The notes: a model not told the origin generated them from the letters alone. A stretch of DNA of 64,000 nt from Alkalibacterium pelagium (GCF_900109325.1 NZ_FNZU01000005.1:124001-188000); one strand, 5' to 3'. Shown: positions 46,623 to 55,539, numbered from the stretch's first letter. Translations and numbers: made by a program.

Positions 46623-47150
46623 TTATTCTCTAGTCTCCTGCACTTTTCTAACGAAGCTTTCTTTATGATCTGTATACTCTACAATCCCTTCTGACTTTTC
46701 ATTCACGAATGCTGTTTTGATTGATTCATACTCTTCTTTGGCTTCTGAGTGAGTACTCAGATAATCTCTGAAGTAAATCAGGTCACTCCATAGGTTGCCT
46801 TTATACTCCACTAAATGAATGAAGTGTGTTTTCGTCCCAAACGTAGCATCTGTAAAACGAGCGAAGACGATTTCTTCAGGACGCTCTACTTTTAAACGAT
46901 AGAATCCGCATTGTTTCAGCTGATCCTGAAGTTTGCTGATGTCTGAATCTAGTGAATCAATACCTACTAGAATATCGATGATTGGTTTTGCTTTTATCCC
47001 TTCTACAGCAGTACTGCCTATGTGCTCGATCTGCTCACGATTGAGCTTTGTGTGACAGGCAAGTGATTCTCGTACCTCATTGAACGCTTGCTTCCATGAT
47101 GGATCGTGTCGCACTAACTTGACCTCATTGCGTTTCAATCCCAGTTCCAA
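46623..47150 (-). CDS. GrpB-family nucleotidyltransferase-like protein
   Basis: This 175-residue protein of the GrpB/UPF0157 family has EIQ/REQIEHIGSTAVEGIKAKPIIDILVGI (about 40-67), the nucleotidyltransferase-type G-S-T-A-V...D-I-L motif, then THFIHLVEYKGNLWSDLIYFRDYL (about 107-130), the family hallmark. The biochemical role of GrpB proteins is poorly defined; some are fused to dephospho-CoA kinase or act in small-molecule modification. Monocistronic, and the first intact gene to the right of the decayed AT-rich region. Confidence 0.85.
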   Translation of the reverse strand: MELGLKRNEVKLVRHDPSWKQAFNEVRESLACHTKLNREQIEHIGSTAVEGIKAKPIIDILVGIDSLDSDISKLQDQLKQCGFYRLKVERPEEIVFARFTDATFGTKTHFIHLVEYKGNLWSDLIYFRDYLSTHSEAKEEYESIKTAFVNEKSEGIVEYTDHKESFVRKVQETRE

Positions 47151-47374
47151 ATCTGATCTCCCCTTTCAGAATTAACCATAGTATACCCCGTAGATTTTTA
47201 AACTGGCAGTCTGATAATCACTTTTTATTTATGTTATACTATATATAGAAAAATATATGCGCAATTATTTTAATTACATATACAAACGGCATACTGCTTT
47301 GAAGTAATTAACTTAAAAAAACTATTCTTATTACTAACATTCACCTTACTCCCCAAAAAAACAGGAGGCAAATC

Positions 47375-47764
47375 ATGATTACTATCAAACGAAAAAGAGA
47401 TATTGTATCAGGAGCAGCGCTCAAGTATAAAGTATGGATCGATGGAGAGGTTGCAACTAAACTCTCATACGGGGAAGTACAGACCCTTTCGCTACCTAAA
47501 GGCACCGGAACCGTGCAGGTTACAAATTTAAATGGGAAAAGTAATAGTCTGGACGTTCAAGACGGGGACTCAATAGAAATCAGCCATAGCTCGTTAAACC
47601 TATGGGTCTTTCTAGCACTATTTATTTTTGGTCTCGTTCTTCAGGCATTAGAGGTATCATTTTTTCTTGTGACTCTTCCTATCGCTCTTATCTTTTATAT
47701 CATCGTAACCAGGATGCTGAAGCTGACCATACTAGAAAAAGTGGGTACCAAATCTCCACATTAA
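47375..47764 (+). CDS. Hypothetical membrane protein with N-terminal beta domain
   Basis: In this 129-residue protein residues 1-72 are beta-rich and polar (KYKVWIDGEVATKLSYGEVQ... GTVQVTNLNGKSNSL), resembling a small carboxypeptidase-regulatory-like or DUF-type sandwich. Two TM helices follow (about 75-93 and 95-115). The ATG has GGAGG 8 nt upstream and a terminator follows, so it is a single-gene unit. Function unknown. Confidence 0.7.
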   Translation: MITIKRKRDIVSGAALKYKVWIDGEVATKLSYGEVQTLSLPKGTGTVQVTNLNGKSNSLDVQDGDSIEISHSSLNLWVFLALFIFGLVLQALEVSFFLVTLPIALIFYIIVTRMLKLTILEKVGTKSPH

Positions 47765-47769
47765 ATTAA

Positions 47770-47808
47770 AAAGGCATGCCATGGAAAATAAAATTCCGGC
47801 ATGCCTTT
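47770..47808. terminator. Bidirectional terminator
   Basis: AAAGGCATGCC pairs with GGCATGCCTTT over a 17-nt loop between the converging genes ending at 47764 and 47845. Confidence 0.8.
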
Positions 47809-47844
47809 CTCATGTTCTTTTTCATATATCTAAGCTCGGTCATA

Positions 47845-48564
47845 TTAATCCGCCGGCCAGTGATCTCCGGTCTCATAATCCAGTTCGATGCCATCCTGCT
47901 GGTTGGGGACGAACACGTTGAATGTCAGAGTTTCTCCGTCATCGTCTACAGAGAAACCTTCCATGATAATGCCGTGGGCAAGAAGATTGTCTCCTTCAAA
48001 TAATGGCGTGACCCGGTAGCGGACCTGCATCTCTGTTTCTTCGACCACGTTGGCGACAAAGTTTTCAAACGGCAGCATCCCCTCGGCGTTAAACTGACGT
48101 GTCCCGGTCATAAGGTTCTCACGCCCATCGTACCCAGTCATCTGATGTCCGATTAAATGGCTGCGGTTATATAACCAGTTCCCTGACACAATTTCGTAGT
48201 TCCCCTGATTCCATCCCGTTGGTTCAATATGTCCAATCGATCCGCGCTGTTCTGCCGGCATCAAGTCGATATCAAGCAGTGCTTCCGCTACGCCCACGCG
48301 GCCAAGTTCATCCAGGTCGGCATACGTATGAAAAGGTTCACTGACTTCCAGTTCTTCATTAGTGAAAAACGGGATATTGTCATTCACTTCTAAGTATAGT
48401 GAGTCGATGGGTAAGTCATCCGGTCCCGGAATATCCGCTTCTGCTATTCCGGCAACAGAGCCTGGACTGCTTTCCGCCAGCCCTAAAGCATCTTCCAGAA
48501 GGTCACACCCACTCAAAAATAAAGCAGAGCTAATCAGCCCGACCGCTGTAACTTTTTTCAACAT
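47845..48564 (-). CDS. Lipoprotein DNA/RNA non-specific endonuclease
   Basis: This 239-residue surface nuclease starts at 48564, where the frame begins with a compact lipoprotein signal (LKKVTAVGLISSALFLSGC, Cys20), rather than at the upstream ATG that would bury it. The nuclease core resembles EndA/NucA-type beta-beta-alpha-metal enzymes: NRSHLIGHQMTGYDGRENLMTGTRQFNAEGML (about 135-166), where the D-R-G/S-H motif appears as N-R-S-H with catalytic His, and the following Asn residues bind metal. It probably degrades external DNA for nutrients or DNA uptake. The gene is followed by a terminator. Confidence 0.85.
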   Translation of the reverse strand: MLKKVTAVGLISSALFLSGCDLLEDALGLAESSPGSVAGIAEADIPGPDDLPIDSLYLEVNDNIPFFTNEELEVSEPFHTYADLDELGRVGVAEALLDIDLMPAEQRGSIGHIEPTGWNQGNYEIVSGNWLYNRSHLIGHQMTGYDGRENLMTGTRQFNAEGMLPFENFVANVVEETEMQVRYRVTPLFEGDNLLAHGIIMEGFSVDDDGETLTFNVFVPNQQDGIELDYETGDHWPAD

Positions 48565-48624
48565 GTAATCAAAACACCCTTTATTCATCCAAGCAGCTTT
48601 TTTTATCATCAGCTGCTCTATTTT

Positions 48625-48747
48625 TTATAACACATAAGCCTGAACTGAGCCGACTGCCAGGAAGACCAGAATGACTTTCAAATATTTATATCTAGTTTCC
48701 TGTACTTCTGCTCGGTCAGCAAGCAAATCCTTCACTGTTTTCTTCAT
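48625..48747 (-). CDS. Small single-TM protein, 40 residues
   Basis: The ATG at 48747 opens a 40-codon frame: a charged N-terminus (KKTVKDLLADRAEVQETRYK) followed by one TM helix (YLKVILVFLAVGSVQAYVL) and TAA at 48625. AAAGGTG lies 7 nt upstream, a plausible ribosome site. It sits between the nuclease gene and another small membrane protein on the same strand. The charge-then-TM layout, reasonable codons and SD make it believable; function unknown. Confidence 0.6.
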   Translation of the reverse strand: MKKTVKDLLADRAEVQETRYKYLKVILVFLAVGSVQAYVL

Positions 48748-48781
48748 CAGGCCACACCTTTCCTACTGACAGCTTATCAAA

Positions 48782-49015
48782 TCAAGCTCCCGTGTACCAG
48801 GTCAGAATGCCTAACACGGCAAGGAGGATCGGTATGATCTGAATAAACAAAGCGGCTAGAGCAGCCATTGGTACCCAGCGTTCTGTTTCATAAGTATTTG
48901 TATAATTCAGTATGTACAGCGCAAACCCTATTCCCAGAACAGGAACAAGGTACGCCAGCATAATGAATATAGGCAGTTTGAGTGAATCAAAAGATTCGGT
49001 TCCCTTCGTATTCAT
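48782..49015 (-). CDS. Small two-TM membrane protein
   Basis: This 77-residue protein has TM helices about 12-33 and 47-72 joined by NYTNTYETERW. It lies on the same strand as the 40-residue and 62-residue small membrane proteins, with short gaps, so the three may form one transcript. No family recognised. Confidence 0.6.
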   Translation of the reverse strand: MNTKGTESFDSLKLPIFIMLAYLVPVLGIGFALYILNYTNTYETERWVPMAALAALFIQIIPILLAVLGILTWYTGA

Positions 49016-49053
49016 CTGTCTATTCTCCCTAAATTCGTGATGATCTTACTTTT

Positions 49054-49242
49054 CTATTTCCGGTTGATCCTCTTTCGTCTGACATAGAAAACATACAGAT
49101 AAAACAGGCCAAAAGCAGCTATATATACTAGTCTCAAGTTAACTAAGGTCTGGTTGAAAGCAAACTCGTATGCGAAATTGTAAAGCAGCAAAAAGAGTAT
49201 AAACGAAAATGCGACAGCAACCGTTGATTGTTCTTTCTTCAT
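49054..49242 (-). CDS. Small two-TM membrane protein
   Basis: This 62-residue protein has two TM helices (about 7-27 and 33-53) and a strongly basic tail (VRRKRINRK), suggesting both ends are cytoplasmic. GGGGAAATGTT precedes the ATG. It heads a run of three small membrane genes. Function unknown. Confidence 0.6.
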   Translation of the reverse strand: MKKEQSTVAVAFSFILFLLLYNFAYEFAFNQTLVNLRLVYIAAFGLFYLYVFYVRRKRINRK

Positions 49243-49495
49243 AACATTTCCCCTTTCGAGAGTTTCTCTCGTCTAAGATCGGGTTATTGACAACTCCACA
49301 CTATCTCAGTTAGTCCCTTATGCATGAGGTGGTCTACTCAATTCTTTTAGGATGGATAACGTGATAATCAATTATACACTGAACAGGTTCCGATTGTCTT
49401 ATAATTCAACCTGACTATTTAATAAACATTTTATGCCCTTTGGGACCCTTTGATAAAGGTAGAAACTTTAAAGGCCCACATCTTACTAGAAAAGA

Positions 49496-49539
49496 AAAGC
49501 GCTACTTCCCTTAGGTCTGAGGAAAGTAACGCGTAGCTT
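49496..49539 (-). terminator. Terminator after the catalase gene
   Basis: The GCG-TTACTTTCC arm pairs with GGGAAGTAGCGC with a few wobble positions, and the minus strand then runs into TTTTCTTTTC. Confidence 0.7.
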
Positions 49540-49543
49540 TTAT

Positions 49544-51001
49544 TTATACTGTTGGCACACTCATATCCAAGTGGTTCGCAACACCTTCAGCCAGTTCAGG
49601 TGTAACCTGGTGGAACAGTTTCAATTGACGCTCGATAATCTGCTCGTCTCGAACCCCTCTTAAGTGATCCGCAAAGTTTTTATACAGACGATCGCGCTCT
49701 TCTTCAGAAAAGACTTCCATAATCAGCTTACGCGGCTGAGAGAAGTGGTCTGCCTGGTCATAGGGCACGCTGTCTGCTTCGCCTGACACTTTAAACGGCT
49801 TGAAGTTGTCTTCTCTTGACTCTTTGATTCCATCATAGCTGTTCGGCTCATAGTTGACTGCTTTTCCGCCGTTATGGTAAGCCATCTGTCCATCGCGCTG
49901 ATGATTTCTGACTTCCGCTTTAGGCGAGTTGATCGGCAGCTGGTTGTGGTTTGTTCCGACACGGTAACGATGAGCATCTGCATAGGCAAACAGACGACCT
50001 TGAAGCATTTTGTCTGGTGACGCTTCAACTCCAGGGACAAAGTTACCTGGTGAGAATGTAGACTGTTCTACTTCAGCAAAGTAATTTTCCGGGTTACGGT
50101 CAAGGACCATTTTACCGACTTCAATCAGTGGATAGTCTTCGTGAGACCAGACTTTAGTGATATCAAATGGATCATACGCATATTGAGCCGCTTCTTCTTC
50201 AGGCATGATCTGAACTTTCAGTGTCCAAGACGGGAAGTCGCCCTCTTCAATCGCGTTGAATAAATCTTCGGTATGATAATCAGGGTGTTCTCCGGCAATC
50301 TTAGAAGCAGTTTCCGGATCCATATTTTTAACGCCCTGGTCTGTTCTGAAGTGATATTTCACCCAGAAAGACTCGCCGTCTTTATTCACCCATTTGAATG
50401 TGTGACTGCCGTATCCATGCATGTGGCGCAGCGTTGCAGGAATCCCGCGGTCAGAATGCAGAATCGTGATCTGATGCAGGGATTCTGGAGATAGTGACCA
50501 GAAGTCCCATATCATATTAGGATCCTTCAAGTTTGTCTGTGGCACACGCTTCTGTGTATGAATAAAGTCAGGGAATTTGATTGCGTCACGGATGAAGAAA
50601 ATAGGTGTGTTGTTACCAACAATGTCATAGTTTCCTTCATCTGTATAGAATTTCACTGCAAATCCGCGTGGGTCACGAACCGTATCAGCTGAACCCAGTT
50701 CGCCGGCAACTGTAGAGAAGCGGATAAACATAGGTGTTTCTTTTCCTTCTTCAGAGAAAAGGTCTGCTTTCGTGTACTTGGCAATGTCCGGATTGGTTAC
50801 TGTGAAATGGCCGTGAGCACCTGCACCTTTTGCATGCACGACACGCTCAGGCACACGTTCACGGTTGAAGTGAGCCAGTTTCTCAAGTAAGTGTACGTCT
50901 TGGATTAAAGTTGGGCCGTGGGTACCGGCAGTCATTGAGTTCTGATTGTCTCCAACTGGAGCACCAGTGGATGTTGTTAATTTACTATTATTCTCAATCA
51001 T
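49544..51001 (-). CDS. katA: Haem catalase (KatA type)
   Basis: This 485-residue monofunctional small-subunit catalase has catalytic His in [13 protein letters not shown] (about 55-67), the distal Asn region [27 protein letters not shown] (about 126-152) and the proximal haem Tyr motif [15 protein letters not shown] (about 330-344). It detoxifies hydrogen peroxide in the cytosol. Lactobacillales usually need external haem for such catalases; no haem genes are in the window. A PerR-like box sits 38 bp upstream, in the divergent spacer shared with the gene at 51194. Confidence 0.96.
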   Translation of the reverse strand: MIENNSKLTTSTGAPVGDNQNSMTAGTHGPTLIQDVHLLEKLAHFNRERVPERVVHAKGAGAHGHFTVTNPDIAKYTKADLFSEEGKETPMFIRFSTVAGELGSADTVRDPRGFAVKFYTDEGNYDIVGNNTPIFFIRDAIKFPDFIHTQKRVPQTNLKDPNMIWDFWSLSPESLHQITILHSDRGIPATLRHMHGYGSHTFKWVNKDGESFWVKYHFRTDQGVKNMDPETASKIAGEHPDYHTEDLFNAIEEGDFPSWTLKVQIMPEEEAAQYAYDPFDITKVWSHEDYPLIEVGKMVLDRNPENYFAEVEQSTFSPGNFVPGVEASPDKMLQGRLFAYADAHRYRVGTNHNQLPINSPKAEVRNHQRDGQMAYHNGGKAVNYEPNSYDGIKESREDNFKPFKVSGEADSVPYDQADHFSQPRKLIMEVFSEEERDRLYKNFADHLRGVRDEQIIERQLKLFHQVTPELAEGVANHLDMSVPTV

Positions 51002-51038
51002 CTTATGTATCTCTCCTTACATTTTATGAACTACTATA

Positions 51039-51053
51039 TTATAATAGATATAA
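51039..51053. promoter_or_regulatory. PerR-like box in the katA upstream region
   Basis: TTATAATAGATATAA matches the PerR/Fur-type consensus TTATAATNATTATAA with two mismatches in the right half. It lies between katA and the divergent membrane-protein gene, where PerR control of catalase is expected. Confidence 0.5.
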
Positions 51054-51193
51054 ACTGAAAAACCAAGACCCTATTGCAAATATGTCTTTTTATTTCAATG
51101 ATATGCTTTTTTAAGTTGAAACTAAGGCAAACATGTGTTAATTTAATAAATGTAAGAAAACTATCAAAAACATACATAAGGAGATTGGTCTAT

Positions 51194-51751
51194 ATGAAAA
51201 AACTGAATACAAAAACAGTTTTACTTGTCCTTTCAGCAGTCGTCACTCTCATGTTAGTGGCTTTACTAACAGATGTTTTACCTACTTACAGTGAACATGG
51301 TCGTTCAATGATCGTGGGAACTCTTGCTTACATCGCCATGGGTGGTATAGTTTTATCCAAACCACTGGACAACAAGCACGTCGCTGCCGTTTCCGGGATC
51401 ATGAGTGCCGGATTCATCGCGGCTCACATTCTCATTGAAGCTGCTTTATTCTCAACTATGGGTATTGCAGCAGTCACTAACCCATTTGGTTATGCGGCTG
51501 TCGCAGCGCTGATTTTAGCAGGACTGGCGTTCGTCGTAAGCAAAGTCAAAGCACTTGAAAACATCAGCCTGTACGTGAATGGCTTTATGACAACTGGAGT
51601 GACACTGGTTTATTACCACGTGGCTTCACTTGCTCCTATCAGAGCATCACTCTTGTTCTTCATCCCGTTCACTCTATTCTTCGCATGGACTGTTGCACAA
51701 TACGGCATGCAGGTTTCAGAAGTAGTTAAAACACGCAGACAGACTGCGTAA
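51194..51751 (+). CDS. Hypothetical six-TM membrane protein
   Basis: Start set at 51194 because AAGGAG lies 11 nt upstream and the protein then begins with a normal K-K-L-N-T-K before TM1; an open frame runs further upstream but reads unlike protein. The 185 residues hold about six TM helices, with few charged residues and a basic tail (VVKTRRQTA). It is divergent from katA and shares the spacer with the PerR-like box, so it may be peroxide-responsive. Family unknown. Confidence 0.7.
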   Translation: MKKLNTKTVLLVLSAVVTLMLVALLTDVLPTYSEHGRSMIVGTLAYIAMGGIVLSKPLDNKHVAAVSGIMSAGFIAAHILIEAALFSTMGIAAVTNPFGYAAVAALILAGLAFVVSKVKALENISLYVNGFMTTGVTLVYYHVASLAPIRASLLFFIPFTLFFAWTVAQYGMQVSEVVKTRRQTA

Positions 51752-51765
51752 TATAAGATAAACCG

Positions 51766-51810
51766 AAAGACCAGTGGCCCGTCATTCAAACGGCAGCGAC
51801 TGGTCTTTTT
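51766..51810. terminator. Bidirectional terminator
   Basis: AAAGACCAGT pairs with ACTGGTCTTT around a 23-nt partly paired loop (containing CCGTC/GGCAG pairing), with T6 on the plus strand. It separates the converging genes at 51751 and 51827. Confidence 0.8.
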
Positions 51811-51826
51811 TATTAATCGTTTTAGC

Positions 51827-52318
51827 TTAATTTGGCTGTTTTTCCACGGGCACCCAAAGCTCACAGAAGACATTTGCCTCTTTTTCTTCAGGATAGAATT
51901 CATAATCGGTCTCTTCGAGCATCTTATAGCCTGACTGTTCTTCGAATTCCCGGTTGATCATGTCCCACGTCTCACTTACACTGCTCGGATCAGTTCCGAT
52001 ACACTTGAATACCGCCCACTGTGGAGACGAGATCGTCCATAACTGATAGCCGTCAGGGATGCCGCTTCCATCATGACGCACGCCTATCCCGAATTCAAAC
52101 GTCCCCTTCTCTTGCGATATAGGTGTACATGCCCCATAAATATCGGACGTTGCAGCATGCTTTTCTAAAACTTGCATCACACCTGACTCCATACTCTTTT
52201 TCCAGAAATCTGGAATAGTATAGGACACTTTCTCGGGGTCGGTGATAGCCTCCGACGGAAACTGATCCACTCTGGCCAGCAACGTAACGGCCTCCCGTTC
52301 GACAATTCTGTATTCCAT
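51827..52318 (-). CDS. Stand-alone GyrI-like/AraC effector-binding domain protein
   Basis: This 163-residue protein consists only of a GyrI-like (AraC effector-binding) domain. It is a clear paralogue of the C-terminal half of the AraC regulator encoded at 52838-53716: both begin (E/Q)YRIVE(R/K)EA, share S-x-E-S-G-V, (I/F)YG(A/V)C, GIG, PEGYQ/PDGYQ-x-W, WAVF-C-IG and end F-C-E-(L/I)-W-(V/I)-P-V. It lacks a DNA-binding domain, so it may bind small molecules or modulate the full-length regulator. SD AAAGGAG precedes the ATG. Confidence 0.85.
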   Translation of the reverse strand: MEYRIVEREAVTLLARVDQFPSEAITDPEKVSYTIPDFWKKSMESGVMQVLEKHAATSDIYGACTPISQEKGTFEFGIGVRHDGSGIPDGYQLWTISSPQWAVFKCIGTDPSSVSETWDMINREFEEQSGYKMLEETDYEFYPEEKEANVFCELWVPVEKQPN

Positions 52319-52487
52319 ATCTATTTCTCCTTTTTTCTCTTATTTACCTGCAGTTTCCTCTCAGCCTGTCGCTTTCTCTAATTACTTTCTAGCTTCAGAC
52401 CTCGCGGAACTACATCCCCATTCTCACCTTTATTCTACTCCTATATCCATAGAAAAACAGCTGTGATTCCTCAGAATTATATATAAA

Positions 52488-52511
52488 AAAGAGCCCCCTC
52501 AAGAGCTCTTT
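52488..52511 (-). terminator. Terminator after the small membrane protein gene
   Basis: AAAGAGC pairs with GCTCTTT across a 10-nt loop, and the minus strand continues with T-rich sequence. Confidence 0.7.
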
Positions 52512-52544
52512 CATCCAAACCATAGAATTGCCACACACTTTTTG

Positions 52545-52745
52545 CTATCGTGTGCCGATATACAGCAGAATGTAACTGACTATGTAGACAAGTGTAGTAG
52601 CGGTTGTCACTATGTAGAGAATCGTTTCAGATCGTGACAACACATTCTGTTTCTTTTTCTTTCTCAAAGACCTCTCAAGAATGATCGCGACAATAAATAA
52701 TATAAGTATAGACACTTCGTTTAAACTTTCCAGTATTGAAATCAA
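52545..52745 (-). CDS. Small two-TM membrane protein, TTG start
   Basis: The frame is open further upstream, but GGGGAGG lies exactly 8 nt before a TTG at 52745, which gives a 66-residue protein beginning ISILESLNEVSILILFIVAI. It has two TM helices (about 10-25 and 43-63) around a basic loop (RSLRKKKKQNVLSRS). It sits between the two GyrI-like genes, with its own terminator. Function unknown. Confidence 0.6.
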   Translation of the reverse strand: MISILESLNEVSILILFIVAIILERSLRKKKKQNVLSRSETILYIVTTATTLVYIVSYILLYIGTR

Positions 52746-52796
52746 TGGCCCTACCTCCCCTCTTAACGGCAGATTCTCTATTAACAACTAACGCAA

Positions 52797-52834
52797 CACA
52801 AAAAGACACTCTACTTAAACAGTGCCTTTTTGTG
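52797..52834 (-). terminator. Terminator after the AraC regulator gene
   Basis: CACAAAAAGACACT pairs with AGTGCCTTTTTGTG across a 10-nt loop just past the stop at 52838. Confidence 0.8.
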
Positions 52835-52837
52835 TAT

Positions 52838-53716
52838 TTAATTTTTCTTTGCCACCGGGATCCATATTTCACAAAACAGATTTTCTGGTCCATCAGCTGG
52901 ATATAATTCAAAGTCCGTGTCATCAAGCATATCGTAGTCCGAACCGGGTAGAAACTCTTTAAATATACGCTCCCAGGTGTCTGCTATGCTGTCTGGTGTG
53001 TCACCGATACAGGAAAAAACTGCCCACATTGTCGGGGTCACGTCCCAGACCTGATACCCCTCAGGGACTTCGCTACCGTCATAAACCATTCCGATGCCGT
53101 AATCAAAATAGAGACTGTCCTTAGATACAGGTGCACAGACACCATAAAAATCGTCCGTTTCTGCATGCTGCATCAGTTCTGTAAAGACGCCCGATTCTCT
53201 ACTGTCTTCCCAGAAGCCAGCTATCTTATTGACCTCTATTCCGTTTTCATCCACAGCTTCCGTTTCGAACTGCTCGACCTTGGCAATCAGCTGAAACGCT
53301 TCTTTTTCGACTATTCTATACTGCATGATCGTGCCTCCTTCTGTTGATATTCTTATCACGAGGCGATTGAAACTGTTCAACGGAGCATCCGCTTTTTTAG
53401 CTTTACTTGGCGTGATGCCATGAAACCGCCGGAACGCTTTGGAAAAACTTTCAGGAGAGTCATACCCATATTTGTAGGCCAGATCGATGACTTTCACATC
53501 TGACAAAGTAATCTCCTGGCCAGCCATCGACAGGCGCCGGTTCCTTATGTATTCACCCGGCGTCACATCTGTGATCAGACTGAATATCCGCTGAAAATGA
53601 AACGCCGATAAATAGACATGCTCGGCCACATCGGTATAACTGATCTCTTCCAGCAGATGGTCTTCCATATATTGAATGGCCTGCTGAATCGTCTGAAAGT
53701 AATCCATATCGCTCAC
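52838..53716 (-). CDS. AraC-family regulator with GyrI-like effector domain
   Basis: In this 292-residue protein residues 1 to about 105 form a pair of AraC helix-turn-helices (ISYTDVAEHVYLSAFHFQRIFS and VIDLAYKYGYDSPESFSKAFRRFHGITPSKAK). A linker (about 106-130) leads to a GyrI-like effector-binding domain (about 131-292). This is the Rob/BmrR-like layout, in which the C-terminal domain binds hydrophobic drugs or metabolites. Its effector domain has a separate paralogue at 51827, and both share unusually strong conservation of the W-A-V-F-x-C-I-G core. Targets are not evident. Confidence 0.9.
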   Translation of the reverse strand: MSDMDYFQTIQQAIQYMEDHLLEEISYTDVAEHVYLSAFHFQRIFSLITDVTPGEYIRNRRLSMAGQEITLSDVKVIDLAYKYGYDSPESFSKAFRRFHGITPSKAKKADAPLNSFNRLVIRISTEGGTIMQYRIVEKEAFQLIAKVEQFETEAVDENGIEVNKIAGFWEDSRESGVFTELMQHAETDDFYGVCAPVSKDSLYFDYGIGMVYDGSEVPEGYQVWDVTPTMWAVFSCIGDTPDSIADTWERIFKEFLPGSDYDMLDDTDFELYPADGPENLFCEIWIPVAKKN

Positions 53717-53792
53717 CTCACTTCAAAGTATACGTGCAGAAAGCACATGTTTCCTGACAGGGATTGCTCGAATGTGTCAGGTTCAGTACGAC

Positions 53793-54263
53793 TTACTTTT
53801 TATTATTTTGATTCTGTTCACTTATGAAGTGCAGCACGTATTCATTAAACTCATCGTTAAACGAATCGTCTTTAAATCCTAAGTCCCTGAGAAGGCTCCC
53901 CATGGCTTCGTTTCCTTTGACATAGTCGGCAATCAGCAGGGTATGGACAGTGTCATTTTTAAAGCGCTCAATGACTGCCTGCACCGTCTGACGTCCGTAA
54001 CCTTTTCCTTGGTACTGCTTGTCGATCATCATACGCCAGATCATCATTTCCTTCTCTTCAAAGTCCAGATCAAGCAGTAAAAAGCCGACAATCGTCTCCC
54101 CGTCCTGGATCGCATAAGGGAAGACGTCCTCATTTTTTCGGTAAAGGTAACATTCTGCAAGTGAGTGCACATTAGGTGCGACGAATTTTCGCTGGTGTTC
54201 ATGAAGGTCCAGCTTAATCACTGCTTCAAAATTATTCTCATCAATTGGTAACAGTTCGATCAT
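53793..54263 (-). CDS. GNAT-family N-acetyltransferase (SpeG-like)
   Basis: This 156-residue protein has a GNAT core with MIDKQYQGKGYGRQTVQAVIERF (about 80-102), motif R/Q-G-K-G-Y-G for acetyl-CoA, and the C-terminal GNEAMGSLLRDLGF segment. The N-terminal KLDLHEHQRKFVAPNVHSLAECY resembles spermine/spermidine or aminoglycoside-type acetyltransferases. Substrate not certain. Confidence 0.85.
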   Translation of the reverse strand: MIELLPIDENNFEAVIKLDLHEHQRKFVAPNVHSLAECYLYRKNEDVFPYAIQDGETIVGFLLLDLDFEEKEMMIWRMMIDKQYQGKGYGRQTVQAVIERFKNDTVHTLLIADYVKGNEAMGSLLRDLGFKDDSFNDEFNEYVLHFISEQNQNNKK

Positions 54264-54297
54264 CTCGTTCTCCTTTGCGATACTGCTTTTTCAAGAA

Positions 54298-55056
54298 TTA
54301 ATAGGCCTTCCTGACTTTCAGTATCATAAAATCCGGTGCTCTCAAGTCTTCTTTGAAATCCGGATACTTTTCCAAATTTTCTTCAGAGGGAGCAGGTTCA
54401 ATTAAGGTCTCAAGTGTAAAGCCGGTACTGAATAATGCATTTATATACGTCGTCAATGTCCGGTGGAAGCCGAAAACTTTCTCTTTTGTCCCGAACCGCT
54501 GCTCAAACTGCCCTTCTTCAAAGTAGTGATCCGTCTTCCAGTGAAGACCATTGCCCTGTTCATCTCTATGCCAGCCACTTTCAGGTGTGACGAAACAGGG
54601 GTGAAGAATCGAAAAGATAAACGTCCCTCCCGGCTTCAGTACACGGTGCACTTCACCTAACACGGCATCCAAGTGAACTACGTCCTGAATGGCCATATTC
54701 GACATGACTTGATCAAACAGACTGGATTCAAGTTCATTCAGATCCTCCAGATCAGCCTGTCTGTAGTCGATAGCTGCATCGTTTGATGTCCGCTCACGGG
54801 CGATGTCGAGCATCCGAGCAGAAAAATCTACGGCAGTGACATAAGCACCCTTTTCGGCAAGCAGTCGGCTGAAGTATCCTTCGCCACAACCGGCATCCAG
54901 AATCTTCTGCCCTTCTACGCCTTCAAGCAAGGACAGAATAGTCGGCGTCAATAGTACTTCTTTGTGCAGATCCCCGAATTTACTGGTGCGTTTTGCATAG
55001 TCTTCCGCAAACAGATCCCATCTGCGTTTGGATTCCCTTGTTACTTCATTAGTCAT
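54298..55056 (-). CDS. Class I SAM-dependent methyltransferase
   Basis: In this 252-residue protein motif I is KILDAGCGEGYFSRLLAEKG (about 50-69), motif II YVTAVDFSARML, and motif IV QVMSNMAIQDVVHLDAVLGEVHRVLKPGGTFIFSILHPCF (about 115-155), typical of UbiE/Methyltransf_11 enzymes. Substrate unknown. It ends 34 bp before the GNAT gene and starts 21 bp after the next GNAT gene, so the three may be co-transcribed. Confidence 0.9.
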   Translation of the reverse strand: MTNEVTRESKRRWDLFAEDYAKRTSKFGDLHKEVLLTPTILSLLEGVEGQKILDAGCGEGYFSRLLAEKGAYVTAVDFSARMLDIARERTSNDAAIDYRQADLEDLNELESSLFDQVMSNMAIQDVVHLDAVLGEVHRVLKPGGTFIFSILHPCFVTPESGWHRDEQGNGLHWKTDHYFEEGQFEQRFGTKEKVFGFHRTLTTYINALFSTGFTLETLIEPAPSEENLEKYPDFKEDLRAPDFMILKVRKAY

Positions 55057-55077
55057 TTGACTTCTCCTATCCGCTTT

Positions 55078-55539
55078 TTAAATCAGCACTTTCTTCAATG
55101 TAATACAAGGGACGCCATCTTCAAGATAAGTCTCCCCTTCTCTCGTGTACCCAAGCTTTTCGTAAAAAGGTGCCGCGCTCATTTCACCATGAATTTTAGA
55201 AGTTCTACAGCCTCTAGTCCGGGCATACGCCTCAAGCTCTTTGACCACCCGTTCACCAAGACCTTTCCCACGGTAATCGTTTAAAACAGCAATCCGACCG
55301 GGCCGAACAGTGCCTTCATCCATTTGAATAAACCGACCTGTGGCAACTGGCTTGTCGTTATCATACAGTACGACATACACCGTCTCATCATGGTCTTCAC
55401 TGTCAAATTCATCTTGAATGGCGATGTCTCTTTCCAGAACGAACACCTTCATTCGGACAAAATAAGCCGCTGCCTGATGCCATTTTTCACTGCCAATATG
55501 TACGCTTAAGTCATTACTTCCCGTGTTTCCCATTGTCAT
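55078..55539 (-). CDS. GNAT-family N-acetyltransferase (YitI/ElaA-like)
   Basis: This 153-residue protein has the segment KVFVLERDIAIQDEFDSEDHDETVYVVLYDNDKPVATGR (about 31-68), followed by GRIAVLNDYRGKGLGERVVKELEAYAR (motif A R-G-K-G-L-G) and a C-terminal APFYEKLGYTREGETYLEDGVPCI, the hallmark of the ElaA-like group. Substrate unknown. First gene of the three-gene run. Confidence 0.88.
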   Translation of the reverse strand: MTMGNTGSNDLSVHIGSEKWHQAAAYFVRMKVFVLERDIAIQDEFDSEDHDETVYVVLYDNDKPVATGRFIQMDEGTVRPGRIAVLNDYRGKGLGERVVKELEAYARTRGCRTSKIHGEMSAAPFYEKLGYTREGETYLEDGVPCITLKKVLI

